From contig CALATK010000233.1 of assembly GCA_937891805.1 (NCBI GenBank), forward strand, positions 1-15,934: DNA of 15,934 nucleotides, in the 5' to 3' direction. The position numbers were made by a program, and so were the translations under genes. Below the pieces are notes generated by a model. It saw nothing but the letters and a program-made list of their open reading frames with translations, made no database searches and was not told the DNA's origin. Shown here in pieces: positions 14,080 to 15,934 of this stretch. The stretch's first letter is position 1, and the number at the start of each line of letters is the position of its first letter. Source of the stretch: an uncultured Fibrobacter sp. Lineage in GTDB: Bacteria > Fibrobacterota > Fibrobacteria > Fibrobacterales > Fibrobacteraceae.

Positions 14080-15934
14080 CGTCATCCCTCCAAATCGGGT
14101 CCAGCAAGCGGGTTTGTTCCATCACGGCGATTTCCCAGTCCTTCGAAAAATCCTCATGCGAAAATCCGGAGAACTTTTCGGGGTCGAATAGATTCTTTCC
14201 GTTAAAATAAGACCACGGGCCATATTTGCCCGCCAGTTTCAGGCGGTAATTGGAGAATGTCTGCATGTCGCCTTCGGTGTACATTTTTGCGGGCACGCAC
14301 TTGCGGTAATTTTCGACATAGCAGCGGTGGTATATGATTTTCAGGCGCTGCATGGCGCCGCGACGGTCTATCGAGAATTTCTTCTCGGCAACTTTGTTCT
14401 TGCTCGAGAACACCCTCAGCTCAAAAGGGATTCCGTCAGCATCGTTCGGGTCTGCGGCAGCAATCAACAGGGCGTCCAAAAACAGCTTGGTAAAATCCGT
14501 ATTGGAAATGTCACCGGACTTGACACTGAATAGCACATGCGTTCCATTCGCAAGTTCATTGTGCCAGTCAAGCTTGCTGCGCAATGTCCAGCTGTGTGCG
14601 CCTTCCGACAAAGAAACTTCCAGCTGTTCCTGGTATTTCGCATTCCTACAGCCAACGCTTTCAGAAACAAGATTGTAAATAGCTTCCGATTCCTTGTTGA
14701 TGACATCAAGGGCGACGTCGCCAAAAACTCCACGCGGAATTTTCTTCTTTAAAATCCATTCCTCTTCTGTCTTGGAATCCTTGATGCGTTCGGCATCCAT
14801 GACAGATTGCACAAAATCCTTGAGCAAAATAGAGCGGTCGAGATTGTTTAAGGACACTGGTTCGAAAAGTTCCTTTTCGGGGTCGTTTTCTACCGACGGC
14901 AACGTCACCTTTCGCGCCAACTGGAACTGGAACGGATCATCGAAGAACCGCTTGAAGTCGCGGGTATTCACCGTATCGGGCAAGGCAACCTGAACTTCTT
15001 CCGGCTCGTTTTCTTCGGCATCTTCGGTGCGGGCATCCAGAATGCGGTTCGTCTTGTTGCGAATGGAGCGGAGCGTAAACAGTTCTTCGTCCGGTCGGGT
15101 TTCGTCCAGCGGAATCTTGCGTTCCCTAAAAACAGCACTGTTCGGGCAAGCGCTTTCGGCAGTAAAGAATTGCAAATCCCGAATCACCGAAGACGGGAAA
15201 AGTTCTTCGTCTTTTTTCAGGTTCCTGTTGATGTAACTGATGTGGAACCCGTCGGCAGCACTCATCAGCTGGCACAGGAAGGTATAGCAGTTCTTGTCGA
15301 TCGGAGTATCGTCACCCGGCCAGCGCGTCGTCTGGGTGCGCAAATCCATAGTGTTCGCTTTCTTTTGTCCCGGGAATACGCTTGCGTTTGCGCCGAGGAA
15401 AAAGATATGCCTTGCCGGAACGACCCTGTTGACAGCGAAGCGCATAAAGGTGAGGCCACCGCTGAAAAGCCGCGTGTTTCCGGTATGGGAATCCTGGCAG
15501 GCGCTCGAAAGCATCTGGCCCGCGATTTTCCACGAAATCCAAGCCGCGCCCGCATCGAACTGGAATTCCATCAGGTCGATTGCATCTTGCACCCTCTGCC
15601 AAATCTTCTTTTCGACGGCGAAACGGTCTTCCTTGGCGTTCAACGCCACCCAATGCGCCAAATGCGATTTCAGTGCCGCAAGCGAATTCGGCTGGTGGGG
15701 CTCGATGCCCTCCGGCGCAAAACGGATCCAGCGGTTCAGTTCGTCGATGCAGGCGATAAACTTCATGGTGAGCCCGTCGTCCGAAGATTCGATATCTTCG
15801 TAGGGCAAGTAACGCTCGTGGTCCGAGGCAAACGGCGCGTCGGTCACCTGCGAAAAAAGCATCTGGTTTATGCAACGGCTCCAGTCATCTTCGGAGCCCT
15901 CGACGGTATGGCGGTAAACGTTCATGTTTACCAC
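14072..15934 (-). CDS. recC: Exodeoxyribonuclease V gamma subunit, RecC (N-terminal part outside window)
   Basis: The C-terminal 620 residues of RecC, the Chi-recognising and scaffold subunit of RecBCD. The frame is open to the window edge, and the first residues (NVYRHTVEG...LPYEDIESS) correspond to the middle of E. coli RecC (NTWRFGL...LPYDESS). The gene therefore continues outward and neither the edge GTG nor the nearby ATG is a start. RecC landmarks are RHIFFLGANASVFPGQ (cf. FKVVCLLGMNDGVYPRQ), CYTFLCQLMSAADGFHISYINRN (cf. RYLFLEALISAQQKLYISYIGRS), FKRFFDDPFQFQLARKV (cf. LQRFWAHPVRAFFQMRL) and IPRGVFGDVALD (cf. LPYGAFGEIFWE). The comparisons are from memory of the E. coli protein. The inactive-helicase and inactive-nuclease domains are present, as expected. 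Its stop overlaps the recB start. Confidence 0.93.
   Translation of the reverse strand: MVNMNVYRHTVEGSEDDWSRCINQMLFSQVTDAPFASDHERYLPYEDIESSDDGLTMKFIACIDELNRWIRFAPEGIEPHQPNSLAALKSHLAHWVALNAKEDRFAVEKKIWQRVQDAIDLMEFQFDAGAAWISWKIAGQMLSSACQDSHTGNTRLFSGGLTFMRFAVNRVVPARHIFFLGANASVFPGQKKANTMDLRTQTTRWPGDDTPIDKNCYTFLCQLMSAADGFHISYINRNLKKDEELFPSSVIRDLQFFTAESACPNSAVFRERKIPLDETRPDEELFTLRSIRNKTNRILDARTEDAEENEPEEVQVALPDTVNTRDFKRFFDDPFQFQLARKVTLPSVENDPEKELFEPVSLNNLDRSILLKDFVQSVMDAERIKDSKTEEEWILKKKIPRGVFGDVALDVINKESEAIYNLVSESVGCRNAKYQEQLEVSLSEGAHSWTLRSKLDWHNELANGTHVLFSVKSGDISNTDFTKLFLDALLIAAADPNDADGIPFELRVFSSKNKVAEKKFSIDRRGAMQRLKIIYHRCYVENYRKCVPAKMYTEGDMQTFSNYRLKLAGKYGPWSYFNGKNLFDPEKFSGFSHEDFSKDWEIAVMEQTRLLDPIWRDDDE

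Noticed and set aside
13420..14205. A 261-codon plus-strand open frame across the recB/recC boundary
   Set aside because: It is antisense to RecB motif I and the RecC end, has no recognisable domain, and mirrors coding codons.
15923..15934. The GTG at the window edge, or the nearby ATG, as the start of recC
   Set aside because: The first visible residues align with the middle of RecC, so the gene must continue beyond the window.
1..15934. CRISPR arrays, tRNA or rRNA genes, insertion sequences, or a novel defence system
   Set aside because: No spaced direct repeats, RNA folds, transposase or integrase motifs were seen. RecBCD next to unrelated genes is explained by the junction rather than by a new multi-gene system.

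Overview
The window looks like two different bacterial genomes joined near base 8,400. Bases 1 to about 8,395 are moderately AT-leaning, use mostly AAA for lysine, and carry an acyl-CoA dehydrogenase/ETF operon, a type IV pilin-like gene, a solitary FtsA-like gene and an ABC-F/DEAD-box helicase operon. This gene set and style fit a gut-type Elusimicrobiota genome. Bases about 8,400 to 15,934 are richer in G and C, use mostly AAG for lysine, and carry the end of a phosphohexomutase gene convergent with a recC-recB-recD operon. This style suggests Fibrobacterota. Both lineage names are inferences from gene content and codon style, because no database search was possible.

Layout of the left part. 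A 5'-truncated acyl-CoA dehydrogenase (1-1029), etfB (1031-1828) and etfA (1840-2829) form a tight plus-strand operon that ends in a perfect 14-bp hairpin terminator. After about 250 bases with no convincing gene comes a strong sigma-70-type promoter whose spacer is largely a 12-T run. It precedes a type IV pilin-like gene (3285-3785). A convergent FtsA-like gene (3800-4948, minus) follows. It diverges from an ABC-F ATPase gene (5054-6913), which overlaps a DEAD-box RNA helicase gene (6910-8343) by ATGA. Both divergent genes have a -10-like box exactly six bases upstream of ATG and no well-placed Shine-Dalgarno sequence, so leaderless transcripts are possible. A bidirectional hairpin terminator follows the helicase gene. 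Beyond it lies a possible minus-strand tail reading Asn-Cys-Tyr-Glu-Ile-Lys-stop.

Layout of the right part. Only the last 114 or so codons of the mutase are present, starting abruptly at the junction. A hairpin terminator is shared with recD (8795-10651, minus), which is preceded by recB (10654-14079, minus) and the C-terminal part of recC (14072-15934, minus, running off the window). RecB keeps all its helicase motifs and the RecB-family nuclease motif, so the encoded RecBCD should be a complete double-strand-break repair helicase-nuclease.

How the genes work together. The ACAD and EtfAB proteins should form an electron-transfer module for acyl-CoA/enoyl-CoA chemistry, possibly bifurcating. 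The ABC-F and DEAD-box proteins probably both act on ribosomes or RNA. RecC, RecB and RecD form one enzyme. I found no CRISPR array, tRNA, rRNA, transposase or integrase, and no convincing new multi-gene system. The most important observation is the apparent chimeric junction. Next come the candidate slippage-prone pilin promoter, the divergent leaderless-type promoters and the divergent solitary FtsA.
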